NCBI GenBank assembly: GCA_964353875.1
Contig: CAYGXU010000046.1
Span: forward strand, 1-22,611
DNA: 22,611 nt
Source: MGNI01 sp964353875
Lineage (GTDB): Bacteria; Chloroflexota; Anaerolineae; Anaerolineales; E44-bin32
Direction of reading: 5' to 3'
Shown here: positions 8,255 to 15,372 of the stretch, piece by piece
Layout of the letters: each line of letters opens with the position of its first letter
Position numbering within the stretch: position 1 is the stretch's first letter
Program-made: the position numbers and the translations under genes
The notes under the pieces: generated by a model
Told to the model about the DNA's origin: nothing
Database searches by the model: none
The model's input: the letters and a program-made list of their open reading frames with translations, nothing else

Positions 8255-8340
8255 AAGGAGGATTGTCTCTGCGCTGAGGTCTAATGTAAGCCGGGCAATC
8301 TCACGATCCAATTCAGCACGGATGGCACAGGCTGGTATAG
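8255..8340 (-). pseudogene. Decayed copy of the ahcY 3' end
   Basis: This non-coding stretch matches the 3' part of the neighbouring intact ahcY (about 8575-8640). Over 52 aligned bases (8275-8326 against 8584-8635) I count about 11 mismatches, near 79% identity by eye. Read on the minus strand in the ahcY frame it gives RAELDREIARLTLDL, against PAELDREIARLKLEA in the real protein. A 10-nt insertion follows near 8327 and the similarity ends where a palindromic element begins (8344). It is best read as the remnant of a partial tandem duplication of ahcY. It has no start or other domain and cannot make a functional protein. Confidence 0.75.
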
Positions 8341-8343
8341 AAT

Positions 8344-8410
8344 GTAGGGCGAGATTCCATTCTCGCCGTTCACCGTTATGCAAATTGGCGGGTAAGGAAA
8401 CCCGTCCTAC
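8344..8410. repeat. Palindromic intergenic repeat element (REP/MITE-like)
   Basis: A compact structured element bounded by the inverted repeat GTAGG (8344-8348) and CCTAC (8406-8410). Inside are two hairpins: GGCGAGA/TCTCGCC (8348-8367, 6-nt loop) and GGCGGGT/ACCCGTC (8387-8406, one G-T pair, 6-nt loop). A further GGCGAGA occurs at 8424-8430. The architecture resembles short palindromic repeats dispersed in many bacterial genomes. The window holds only this copy, so dispersal is not shown. Confidence 0.6.
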
Positions 8411-8472
8411 GGATGGGATGAAAGGCGAGATTTTAAATTCACCTTATCAAATGCCTAACCAGAGGTGATTGC

Positions 8473-8502
8473 GGGGTAAAGAAATCAAATTTCTAACTCC
8501 CC
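8473..8502 (-). terminator. Bipartite hairpin between convergent recA and ahcY
   Basis: GGGG/CCCC outer arms and a perfect AGAAAT/ATTTCT inner stem with a CAA loop form a long hairpin 10 nt beyond the ahcY stop. It probably helps end the leftward mtnA-ahcY transcript, though no strong T-run follows. Confidence 0.5.
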
Positions 8503-8512
8503 AGAAGCCAAT

Positions 8513-9775
8513 CTATGTCCCTTCTTCCCAGGATGTCAGATAACGTTTCTGTTCCTCTGTGAGGGTATCGATCTTCACTCGCATGGCCTCTAATTTGAGA
8601 CGGGCAATCTCGCGGTCCAATTCCGCCGGGATGGTATAGACCTTATTCTCAAGTTTCTCGGCATTTTGAAGCAAGTACTCCAAGGAGAGCGCCTGGTTGG
8701 CGAAGGACATGTCCATCACACTGGCGGGATGTCCTTCTGCAGCTGCTAGATTGATCAGACGACCTTCGGAGAGTAAATTGATCCGACGGCCATCGGAAAG
8801 GCGAAATTCTTCCACGAATTGCCGCATGTGTCGCTTCTCCACAGAGATTGTTTCCAGGGCAGGGATATTGACCTCAACGTTGAAATGACCGGAGTTGCAG
8901 ACAATGGCGCCATCTTTCATGGCTTCGAAATGGATTCGATTAATCACGTTAATATCCCCCGTAACGGTGCAAAAAATGTCTCCAATAGCGGCTGCCTCAA
9001 TCATGGGCATAATGCGGAATCCATCCATCACGGCTTCGAGTGCCGCAAGTGGGTCGATCTCAGTGATAATCACGTTTGCCCCCATGCCGCGTGCCCGCAT
9101 CGCTAAGCCGCGACCGCACCATCCATATCCAGCAATCACAAAGGATTTTCCCGCCAGGAGGATATTGGTCGCTCGAATAATGCCATCGAGAGTGGATTGC
9201 CCAGTGCCATAGCGGTTGTCGAAGAAGTGCTTCGTCATGGCATCATTGACTGCAATGACAGGGTAGGCCAGAGCGCCATCGGCTGCCATCGCCCTTAGCC
9301 GAATCACACCAGTGGTTGTCTCTTCGGTACCCCCAACCATCTTCTTCAGTGCCTCACGCCGCTCCTTGTGCAGCGTGCTGACCAGATCAGCTCCATCATC
9401 CATGGTAATTTGGGGCTGGTGATCGATGGCTGCATGGATGTGATGATAGTATGTTTGGTTGTCCTCGCCTTTGATCGCGTATACGGGGATTTCAAAATGG
9501 GTTACCAACGAAGCTGCGACATCGTCTTGCGTTGAAAGGGGATTAGAGGCGCAAAGGGCAATCTCCGCGCCGCCAGCTTGAAGCGTTCGCATCAGGTTCG
9601 CCGTTTCTGTGGTTACATGTAGGCAAGCAGCGATTTGAGAACCTTTCAGTGGCTCTTCCTGCGCGAAGCGTTCGCGGATTGTGCGGAGAACAGGCATTTC
9701 ATGGTCAGCCCACTCGATCCGCCGCCGGCCTCCTTCTGCAAGTTGAATATCCTTGATGTCAAATTGCTTACTCAT
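8513..9775 (-). CDS. ahcY: Adenosylhomocysteinase (S-adenosylhomocysteine hydrolase)
   Basis: The NAD-dependent enzyme reversibly splits S-adenosylhomocysteine into homocysteine and adenosine and so relieves product inhibition of methyltransferases. The 420-residue protein is the compact prokaryotic form. Visible are HVTTETANLMRTL, the substrate and catalytic segment NDAMTKHFFDNRYGTGQS (Lys and Asp retained), the NAD-binding GYGWCGRGLAMRARGMGA and the C-terminal ELDREIARLKLEA. The start at 9775 has GGAGA about 7 nt upstream and overlaps the GNAT stop (ATGA); extensions toward 9871 run inside the GNAT gene and are rejected. It ends the mtnA-kinase-GNAT-ahcY unit. A decayed copy of its 3' end lies about 250 bp downstream. 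Confidence 0.96.
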   Translation of the reverse strand: MSKQFDIKDIQLAEGGRRRIEWADHEMPVLRTIRERFAQEEPLKGSQIAACLHVTTETANLMRTLQAGGAEIALCASNPLSTQDDVAASLVTHFEIPVYAIKGEDNQTYYHHIHAAIDHQPQITMDDGADLVSTLHKERREALKKMVGGTEETTTGVIRLRAMAADGALAYPVIAVNDAMTKHFFDNRYGTGQSTLDGIIRATNILLAGKSFVIAGYGWCGRGLAMRARGMGANVIITEIDPLAALEAVMDGFRIMPMIEAAAIGDIFCTVTGDINVINRIHFEAMKDGAIVCNSGHFNVEVNIPALETISVEKRHMRQFVEEFRLSDGRRINLLSEGRLINLAAAEGHPASVMDMSFANQALSLEYLLQNAEKLENKVYTIPAELDREIARLKLEAMRVKIDTLTEEQKRYLTSWEEGT

Positions 9776-10557
9776 TGAACTCTCCATATTGGATTGTGTT
9801 GTTCTGGCCATATCTCCATCACACCCTCGTAATAACCATAATGAGGCCAGAAACCGAGTTTTCGATAACATGCCAATCCAGGCCGATTCTCCATATCTAC
9901 ATTAAGAACAATTGTATTGATCCCTTGAGCGAGGAGTGCGGAAATAACCGCTGCGCTCACTCTGGTTGCCCAACCCTTTCCGCGATGGTCAGGGCGGGTG
10001 AATACATTGCCAATTGCCGCGACACTTGCCCATTCAGAGACGATGTGCGTTCCTGAGATACTGATGAGTTCTTCCCCCTCTTCAGCGCCATAGAATATTC
10101 CCAGATTGAGTTGCTCGGGGGTGAATGCATCTGGTCGATCAGGATGATCATCAAAGAGAGCGGCGATTTTGTCAAGGTCGTTGACACCAAGTCTTCCCAC
10201 CTCCTGGCATGGCCACTCTAGGAATTGATTTTTCTTTAAGCTCATCCGCCACATGCGCACCTCTTTCTTGATCCTCATTCGCCGCCGGAGAATAGCTCGA
10301 ACATATCCAGGGAGGGTGTACAGGTAATTTCCTGGAGTAACCTGAGTGAGCAAAATTCGCAAACTCTGAGGTTGACCAGTCGCGAATAGCACAGGTGGCG
10401 TGATCCCGCGATAGATCATAACGACCGCATTATCCTCCATAAACCAGTCGCAAAGATGGCGGAAATCGGGGTCGAGATCAGCAAGGGCATAAGCCGACCA
10501 AACCCGATCTTCTTCAAGAATCTTACGGATCTCATCAGGTGAACTGGTATAAGTCAT
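9772..10557 (-). CDS. GNAT-family N-acetyltransferase
   Basis: A 261-residue protein with a C-terminal GNAT fold, which transfers an acetyl group from acetyl-CoA to an amine; the substrate is unknown. The acetyl-CoA-binding motif A is RPDHRGKGWATRV, preceded by the beta strand ASVAAIGNVFT and followed by LNVDMENRPGLACYRKLGF (motif B). The N-terminal half (DEIRKILEEDRVWSAYALADLDPDF and onward) probably forms a second, degenerate GNAT-like domain. The ATG at 10557 overlaps the kinase stop and its own stop overlaps the ahcY start, both as ATGA. Its place between a nucleoside-type kinase and ahcY suggests a link to methyl-cycle metabolism, but nothing in the sequence proves it. Confidence 0.85.
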   Translation of the reverse strand: MTYTSSPDEIRKILEEDRVWSAYALADLDPDFRHLCDWFMEDNAVVMIYRGITPPVLFATGQPQSLRILLTQVTPGNYLYTLPGYVRAILRRRMRIKKEVRMWRMSLKKNQFLEWPCQEVGRLGVNDLDKIAALFDDHPDRPDAFTPEQLNLGIFYGAEEGEELISISGTHIVSEWASVAAIGNVFTRPDHRGKGWATRVSAAVISALLAQGINTIVLNVDMENRPGLACYRKLGFWPHYGYYEGVMEIWPEQHNPIWRVQ

Positions 10558-11507
10558 AATAAGAGATCCAACTCTCCCTGATCGTTGAAGTGTTCTCTGA
10601 ACCTTTGGATAAATTCGGCCAGATTGAAGCAATGACCTTGAGTGCCATAGTTTTCCAGGCAATAGCTGGCTACAAGCGTCCCCATCTGTCCGCAGCGTTC
10701 CAAGGACAAGTGATGTAAATATCCTTTAAGAAAACCGCCTCGGAAGGCGTCACCCACGCCTGTGGGATCCGCGGTCTTGCACGGGGGTACAGCCGGGATG
10801 GTGAGGAGATCATCCCTGGTATAGATATCTGCGCCATACTCCCCGCGAGTGATAATAATAAAAGTAGCATAATGGATGATGGTTTCGAGATCCATGCCGG
10901 TTTTTTCAACGATCAGCCCCAACTCATAGTCATTGGCAAAGAGCGCCAGACAGCCTTTGATCCCCTCGCTCAAGTTGGAGGCACTTAATCGCACAATCTG
11001 CTGGCTCGGGTCATAAAGGTAGGGGATAGCCAGTTGTTGACATTCCTGGGCATATTGGACCATCGCTTCTGGGTCGTTGGGGGAGATCATGACCAACTCC
11101 GGCTTCTCGGGGATGTCGGCAATACGGAGTTCCTTCGCATGTGCCATGGCGCCGGTGTAAAAACTGGCAATCTGGGCGTTGCCCCGATCGGTTGTCACGA
11201 AGAATGAGGCGGTAAATAATCCAGGTATGGTTTTGATAGCGGAGGTATCTACATTGTTTTCTTCCAGCCATGCTCGGTACTCGCCGAAGTCCTCCCCGAC
11301 AGAAGCCATAACCAGGGGGTGCTCACCCAGCAGGCCGAGGGTGTAGGCGATATTGGCTGCGATCCCTCCCCTACGGCGAATCATGCTATCAACAAGAAAG
11401 GAAAGACTCAAGCGATCTAAATGTTCAGGCAAGATATGGTCTTTAAAATGTCCCGGGAAAGTCATTATGTAGTCATAAGCAATGGATCCGGTAATGAGTA
11501 ATTTCAT
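10554..11507 (-). CDS. PfkB-family sugar/nucleoside kinase, probable adenosine kinase
   Basis: A 317-residue ribokinase/PfkB-family kinase. Visible are the substrate-binding GGIAANIAYTLGLLG (47-61), the phosphorylated-substrate loop region around SFYTGAMAHA, ITRGEYGADIYT, and the anion-hole and catalytic motif DPTGVGDAFRGGF with base Asp253. The family phosphorylates sugars or nucleosides with ATP. Because the gene lies between mtnA and ahcY with ATGA overlaps on both sides, adenosine, the product of AhcY, is the most likely substrate; methylthioribose is a less likely one. Assignment to adenosine kinase rests on context and overall resemblance to PfkB nucleoside kinases, not on a diagnostic residue. 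Confidence 0.85.
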   Translation of the reverse strand: MKLLITGSIAYDYIMTFPGHFKDHILPEHLDRLSLSFLVDSMIRRRGGIAANIAYTLGLLGEHPLVMASVGEDFGEYRAWLEENNVDTSAIKTIPGLFTASFFVTTDRGNAQIASFYTGAMAHAKELRIADIPEKPELVMISPNDPEAMVQYAQECQQLAIPYLYDPSQQIVRLSASNLSEGIKGCLALFANDYELGLIVEKTGMDLETIIHYATFIIITRGEYGADIYTRDDLLTIPAVPPCKTADPTGVGDAFRGGFLKGYLHHLSLERCGQMGTLVASYCLENYGTQGHCFNLAEFIQRFREHFNDQGELDLLL

Positions 11508-12562
11508 AGTTGTCGCACCTTTTCTACCGCCGCCCGTAAGGTCTCTTGAAAGGGGGGGAGAAGAATACCTACTTCGCTGATGAAGGCAGTGATGAATTGC
11601 TGCGGAGTGATGTCGAAGGCGGGATTCCGAGCCCGGCTATTCGCGGGTGCGATGGGCTGGTCTTTGTAGCGCAAGTTGAGTACTTCGTCCGGACTGCGTT
11701 CCTCAATGGGGATTTGCTTGCCAGACGCTGTATCGAGGTCGATGGTTGAGGTTGGCATAACGACATAAAAGGGAACATGGTTGTCATGGGCAGCCAAAGA
11801 CAGCATGTAGGTGCCGATTTTATTGGCGAGATCGCCGTTAGCCGCCACCCGATCCGCACCGACCAGTACAGCATCGACCTCGCCCGTGGATAGGAAGAAT
11901 CCCGCTGCATTGTCGGTGATAATCTCATAGGGTATGCCATATTGCTCCAACTCCCAGGCGGTCAGTCGCGAACCCTGCAGGCATGGTCGGGTCTCATCGA
12001 CCAGGATGTGGAGGTGTTTTCCCTGTTCATGGGCGCAGCGGATAACACCAAGAGCAGTTCCATAATCTACCGTGGCCAATGCCCCAGTATTGCAGTGGTG
12101 GATCAATGTTGCCCCATCTGGGATCAGATCAGCCCCGTGCATCCCGATCCGGCGATTGGTTTCAACATCCTCATCTGCCAAATGCTGAGCCTCTTGAATA
12201 AGCCTATCCCTTACCACTTGAACACCCCGGGGCATTTCAGCCTTTGCTGCAAACATGAGCCGGTTGAGAGCCCATTTAAGATTGATTGCCGTTGGTCGGG
12301 CAGCGTTTAGCAGTGCTGCTGCTTTTTTGAGGTCTTCAAATAATTGCTCAGGTTCTTGAGCAGCAGAATGATGACCCGCCAGTGCCAGCCCAAAGGCTGC
12401 CGCGACGCCAATGGCAGGCGCCCCACGCACTGCCATCTCCGCGATGGACTCGACAACCTCCTCGGGCTGGGTTAAGACCAGGATCTTCATTTGACCCGGT
12501 AGCAGACGTTGATCAATCATCTCCACTGCCGGTCCTGCAGGATTCCAGCGGATAGTTCTCAT
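11504..12562 (-). CDS. mtnA: S-methyl-5-thioribose-1-phosphate isomerase
   Basis: MtnA converts 5-methylthioribose 1-phosphate to the ribulose 1-phosphate form in the methionine salvage pathway, which recycles the methylthioadenosine left by polyamine synthesis. The 352-residue protein belongs to the aIF2B-like superfamily and has its hallmarks: MAVRGAPAIGVAAAFG, HHCNTGALATVDYGTA with the catalytic Cys157, ETRPCLQGSRLTAWEL, VGADRVAANGDLANKIG with catalytic Asp237, and the C-terminal RNPAFDITP. It opens the leftward operon; its stop overlaps the kinase start (ATGA). No good Shine-Dalgarno precedes the ATG; instead a GC-rich hairpin ends about 15 nt before it. No other methionine-salvage genes are in the window. 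Confidence 0.95.
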   Translation of the reverse strand: MRTIRWNPAGPAVEMIDQRLLPGQMKILVLTQPEEVVESIAEMAVRGAPAIGVAAAFGLALAGHHSAAQEPEQLFEDLKKAAALLNAARPTAINLKWALNRLMFAAKAEMPRGVQVVRDRLIQEAQHLADEDVETNRRIGMHGADLIPDGATLIHHCNTGALATVDYGTALGVIRCAHEQGKHLHILVDETRPCLQGSRLTAWELEQYGIPYEIITDNAAGFFLSTGEVDAVLVGADRVAANGDLANKIGTYMLSLAAHDNHVPFYVVMPTSTIDLDTASGKQIPIEERSPDEVLNLRYKDQPIAPANSRARNPAFDITPQQFITAFISEVGILLPPFQETLRAAVEKVRQL

Positions 12563-12577
12563 GAGATTTACGAAAAG

Positions 12578-12597
12578 GCGCTCTCGCTTGAGAGCGC
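12578..12597 (-). promoter_or_regulatory. GC-rich hairpin with T-run in the mtnA leader
   Basis: GCGCTCTC/GAGAGCGC, a perfect 8-bp stem with a 4-nt loop, followed on the minus strand by CTTTTC. It lies in a roughly 48-nt leader between the -10 and the mtnA ATG and looks like a short intrinsic terminator or attenuator. The leader is too short for a known SAM riboswitch. Confidence 0.5.
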
Positions 12598-12616
12598 AAT
12601 GCTCGGACGGCCTTGA

Positions 12617-12645
12617 AGTCTAGCATGTGCTCCACAAGCTTGCAA
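12617..12645 (-). promoter_or_regulatory. Promoter of the mtnA-ahcY operon
   Basis: On the minus strand a -35 TTGCAA (12645-12640) and a -10 TAGACT (12622-12617) are separated by 17 bp. The predicted transcript starts near 12610, giving a leader of about 48 nt before mtnA. Confidence 0.6.
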
Positions 12646-12733
12646 GATTTCGAGGCATTTTCGAGCAAGATGTTCTCATATGGGAGATTTCTGCCGTCAG
12701 CCAACGACATGCTATCCATAGCAGAAATGATGA

Positions 12734-12762
12734 TTGACAGGCACTCCAGCCTCCTTTATGAT
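12734..12762 (+). promoter_or_regulatory. Near-consensus promoter of the lytic transglycosylase gene
   Basis: A -35 TTGACA (12734-12739) and a -10 TATGAT (12757-12762) are 17 bp apart, one base away from a perfect sigma-70 promoter. Transcription should begin at about 12769-12770, which is the A of the most likely start codon, implying a leaderless mRNA. It is divergent from the mtnA promoter. Confidence 0.78.
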
Positions 12763-12769
12763 GACGATC

Positions 12770-15196
12770 ATGCGTTGCCTGGTATGTCAGTTCCGCCTGA
12801 TCTTCCTACTTTCCGTGGTGCTTAATGCCTCCTGCGGGATGCCGATCGCGTTATTTGCTACAGCAACACCAACCTCGACGATGACTCCCACCCCGACCTT
12901 GACCCCTACTCCAACGATCACTCCTACTCCCACTTCTATCCCCACCCCAACTCCATCTCCTGACATCCAATTGCAGACAGCCCAGCATGCCCTTTTCAAC
13001 GGGGATTGGGATGCTGCCTTGGCGGAATTCCAAACAGTGCTTCAACTGACGCAAGACACGGAAATTCAAGCTGCAGCGCAACTTGGTGTCGGTTTAACGT
13101 TGTTGCAAGCCAGGAGGTATCCGGAAGCGCTTCAAGCATTGAACGACTACTTGGATCGATATCCAAATCACGATTTGCGAGGGCATGGATTTTTCCTGCG
13201 TGCCAGGGTATTCACAGCTCTTGGCGAGGATTCTTCCGCTATTGAGGACTTCGATCTCTACCTTCAGCATCGACCCAATATCCTTAATTCTTATATTCAT
13301 GAACAGGTGGGGGATGCCTTTCGAAGGTTAGGAAGCACCATTGAAGCCATTCAGCACTATCAAATGGCTATGGAAGCACCTGGTCTAGGTGGCGCCCTGG
13401 GATTGTCGATTAAAATTGGTCATGCGTATTTTGATGCAGGAGATTACCCATCCGCTTTGGTCTACTTCACTCAGACATATGAGGTCGCCAACGACGCCGG
13501 GACGAAGGCTGGATTAAATCTAATGATTGGGCGTTGTCTCGAAGCGATGGGTGATTACGAAGGCGCCTATGCTCGTTATCAGGATGCCCTTTATCAGTTC
13601 CCAAAGGAATATGAGACTTACCTCGGTCTGATCACTCTCGTCGATGCCGGAGTCGCCGTAGATGAATTCCAGCGTGGTTTGGTGGATTATTACGCCGAAG
13701 CCTATGACCCTGCCCTTGCGGCATTCAATCGTTTTTTGGCTGAAACTTCAGGTGGGAGTGCGTATTTTTACCGTGCTCTGACGCGTAGAGCCCTTGGAGA
13801 TCCGTATGGGGCTTTAGAGGATTTTCAAGTTGTGATTGATCGTTTTGGCGATGACTCGATCTGGACGGAAGCCTGGTTTGAGAAGGCGTCGACATTCGCA
13901 TTATCCTTATCTGATCCAGGCAGCGCAATCACAGTTTATCTGGCCTTTGTGGAATCCGCTCCAACGAACCCGCGCGCTCCCGAAGCGCTTAACACAGCCG
14001 CCCGGTCAACAGAGCGGATGGGTGATCTTGAAACAGCAGCCATCATCTGGAATAGAATTCCTGTTGACTATCCCCAAAGTCCGCTTTCGTTTCGCGCAGC
14101 ATTTCTCCATGGAATAATCCGCTATCGCCTATCCCAATTCGCTCAAGCGCGTGACGCTTTCCTTTCCGCTGACGCTCTGGCAGACGATGCCGCCGAGAGC
14201 GCTGCGGTTCGGCTTTGGATTGGGAAGACCTATCAGATCGAGGGGGATGCCGCTTCGGCCGAAGTATCGTGGGCTTCGGCCGTGCAGGCGGATCCCACCG
14301 GCTATTATTCCGTCCGAGCTCAGGAGTTGTTGCTTGGTCAGCCTCCGCTTCAACCAGCGCAAAGCCCTCTTTTTCAGCATGATTGGGGGAGCGAGCGCTC
14401 GCAAGCGGAAGAATGGTTACGTCAACATTTCACCATCCTTGGACCAGAACCGCTTACCAGCCTCGATCCGGCTTTGGCCTCCGACGGGCGTATGATGCGA
14501 GGTAGGGAGTTTTGGAGTTTGGGAATGTATTCAGAAGCGCGAGCGGAATTCGAATCGTTGCGCAAGGCCTATGAGAGGGATGCCGAGGCGACTTATCGCC
14601 TGATGCACACCTTCCTGGAGATGGGTCTGTATCGATCAGCAATCTTTGCTTCTCGTCAGATTCTTACCTTAGCAGGCATGGATGACGCCGCCACCATGAG
14701 TGCCCCAATCTACTTCAATCTCATCCGCTTTGGTCTCTACTTTCAGGATCTGGTCCAGCCGGAAGCAGAGCGCTATGGATTTGATCCTCTGTTCGCTTCT
14801 TCGGTCATTCGTCAGGAAAGTCTGTTTGAAGGTTTCATCACCTCCTATGCCGATGCACGTGGTCTGATGCAGATCATTCCAAGCACCGGACAAGGGATCG
14901 CCAATAAACTCGGCTGGCCTGCGGGTTATCAAGTGGATGACCTTTACCGGCCTTATGTGAGTGTACGACTGGGGATGGATTATCTCGCTGATCAACGGGC
15001 ATTGTTTGACGGCGACCTTTATGCAGCGCTTGCTGCCTACAACGCTGGGCCAGGTAATGCCCTGGCATGGAAGGAGTTGGCCGCTGATGACCCTGATCTT
15101 TTCCTGGAGGTTGTTCGATTTGAACAGCCACAACTTTACATCCGCATGATTACGGAAATTTATGCCATCTATCAGCGTTTTTACACATCAAATTAA
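12770..15196 (+). CDS. TPR-repeat soluble lytic transglycosylase, exported
   Basis: An exported peptidoglycan-cleaving lytic transglycosylase of about 808 residues. The N-terminus is a signal peptide (CLVCQFRLIFLLSVVLNASC) with a near-lipobox cysteine, then a Thr-Pro-rich linker of about 30 residues, then an array of TPR helices over about 60-640 (for example AALAEFQTVLQL, EALQALNDYLDRYPNH, SAIEDFDLYLQHRPN), and a C-terminal SLT (GH23) domain. The SLT domain shows SSVIRQESLFEG with catalytic Glu683, SYADARGLMQIIPSTGQ and LAAYNAGPGNA. It is therefore an Slt70-like protein acting on the cell envelope. The reading frame is open from 12734, but that TTG is the promoter -35, so translation cannot start there; ATG 12770 coincides with the predicted transcription start. 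Confidence 0.93.
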   Translation: MRCLVCQFRLIFLLSVVLNASCGMPIALFATATPTSTMTPTPTLTPTPTITPTPTSIPTPTPSPDIQLQTAQHALFNGDWDAALAEFQTVLQLTQDTEIQAAAQLGVGLTLLQARRYPEALQALNDYLDRYPNHDLRGHGFFLRARVFTALGEDSSAIEDFDLYLQHRPNILNSYIHEQVGDAFRRLGSTIEAIQHYQMAMEAPGLGGALGLSIKIGHAYFDAGDYPSALVYFTQTYEVANDAGTKAGLNLMIGRCLEAMGDYEGAYARYQDALYQFPKEYETYLGLITLVDAGVAVDEFQRGLVDYYAEAYDPALAAFNRFLAETSGGSAYFYRALTRRALGDPYGALEDFQVVIDRFGDDSIWTEAWFEKASTFALSLSDPGSAITVYLAFVESAPTNPRAPEALNTAARSTERMGDLETAAIIWNRIPVDYPQSPLSFRAAFLHGIIRYRLSQFAQARDAFLSADALADDAAESAAVRLWIGKTYQIEGDAASAEVSWASAVQADPTGYYSVRAQELLLGQPPLQPAQSPLFQHDWGSERSQAEEWLRQHFTILGPEPLTSLDPALASDGRMMRGREFWSLGMYSEARAEFESLRKAYERDAEATYRLMHTFLEMGLYRSAIFASRQILTLAGMDDAATMSAPIYFNLIRFGLYFQDLVQPEAERYGFDPLFASSVIRQESLFEGFITSYADARGLMQIIPSTGQGIANKLGWPAGYQVDDLYRPYVSVRLGMDYLADQRALFDGDLYAALAAYNAGPGNALAWKELAADDPDLFLEVVRFEQPQLYIRMITEIYAIYQRFYTSN

Positions 15197-15232
15197 TCTT
15201 TCTTGTAGCTGCTCAGCCTTGCCTGCAAACGC

Positions 15233-15249
15233 AGACCCTAAAGGTCTTT
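15233..15249 (+). terminator. Weak terminator-like hairpin after the transglycosylase
   Basis: AGACC/GGTCT stem with a 5-nt loop followed by TTC, 37 nt after the stop codon. The stem and T-run are short, so support is low. Confidence 0.35.
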
Positions 15250-15372
15250 CTGGCAAAAACAAGATTGAATTTGCAGGAAATTTACGCTTGAATGGTTAGT
15301 TTGGGTAACATAACAGACCTTTAGGATCTTTGCCTGTGCAGTTATTCTTCCATAAAAAGGAAAGACGATCGT

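Noticed and set aside
8223..8468. Possible 81-residue Arg-rich protein on the plus strand
   Set aside because: It runs antisense through the ahcY relic and across the palindromic element, has no Shine-Dalgarno and shows no coding character.
9776..9871. 32-residue N-terminal extension of AhcY
   Set aside because: It overlaps the end of the GNAT gene, is not seen in the family, and the ATG at 9775 has its own GGAGA.
12598..12733. SAM or SAH riboswitch upstream of mtnA
   Set aside because: The predicted leader is only about 48 nt and holds a single hairpin; none of the conserved SAM/SAH riboswitch cores could be recognised.
12734..12769. TTG at 12734 and ATGs at 12758 and 12761 as starts of the transglycosylase
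   Set aside because: These codons overlap the -35 and -10 elements and would lie upstream of the predicted transcript start.
12787..12999. Gly-Val repeat protein on the minus strand
   Set aside because: It is the antisense shadow of the Thr-Pro linker of the lytic transglycosylase.
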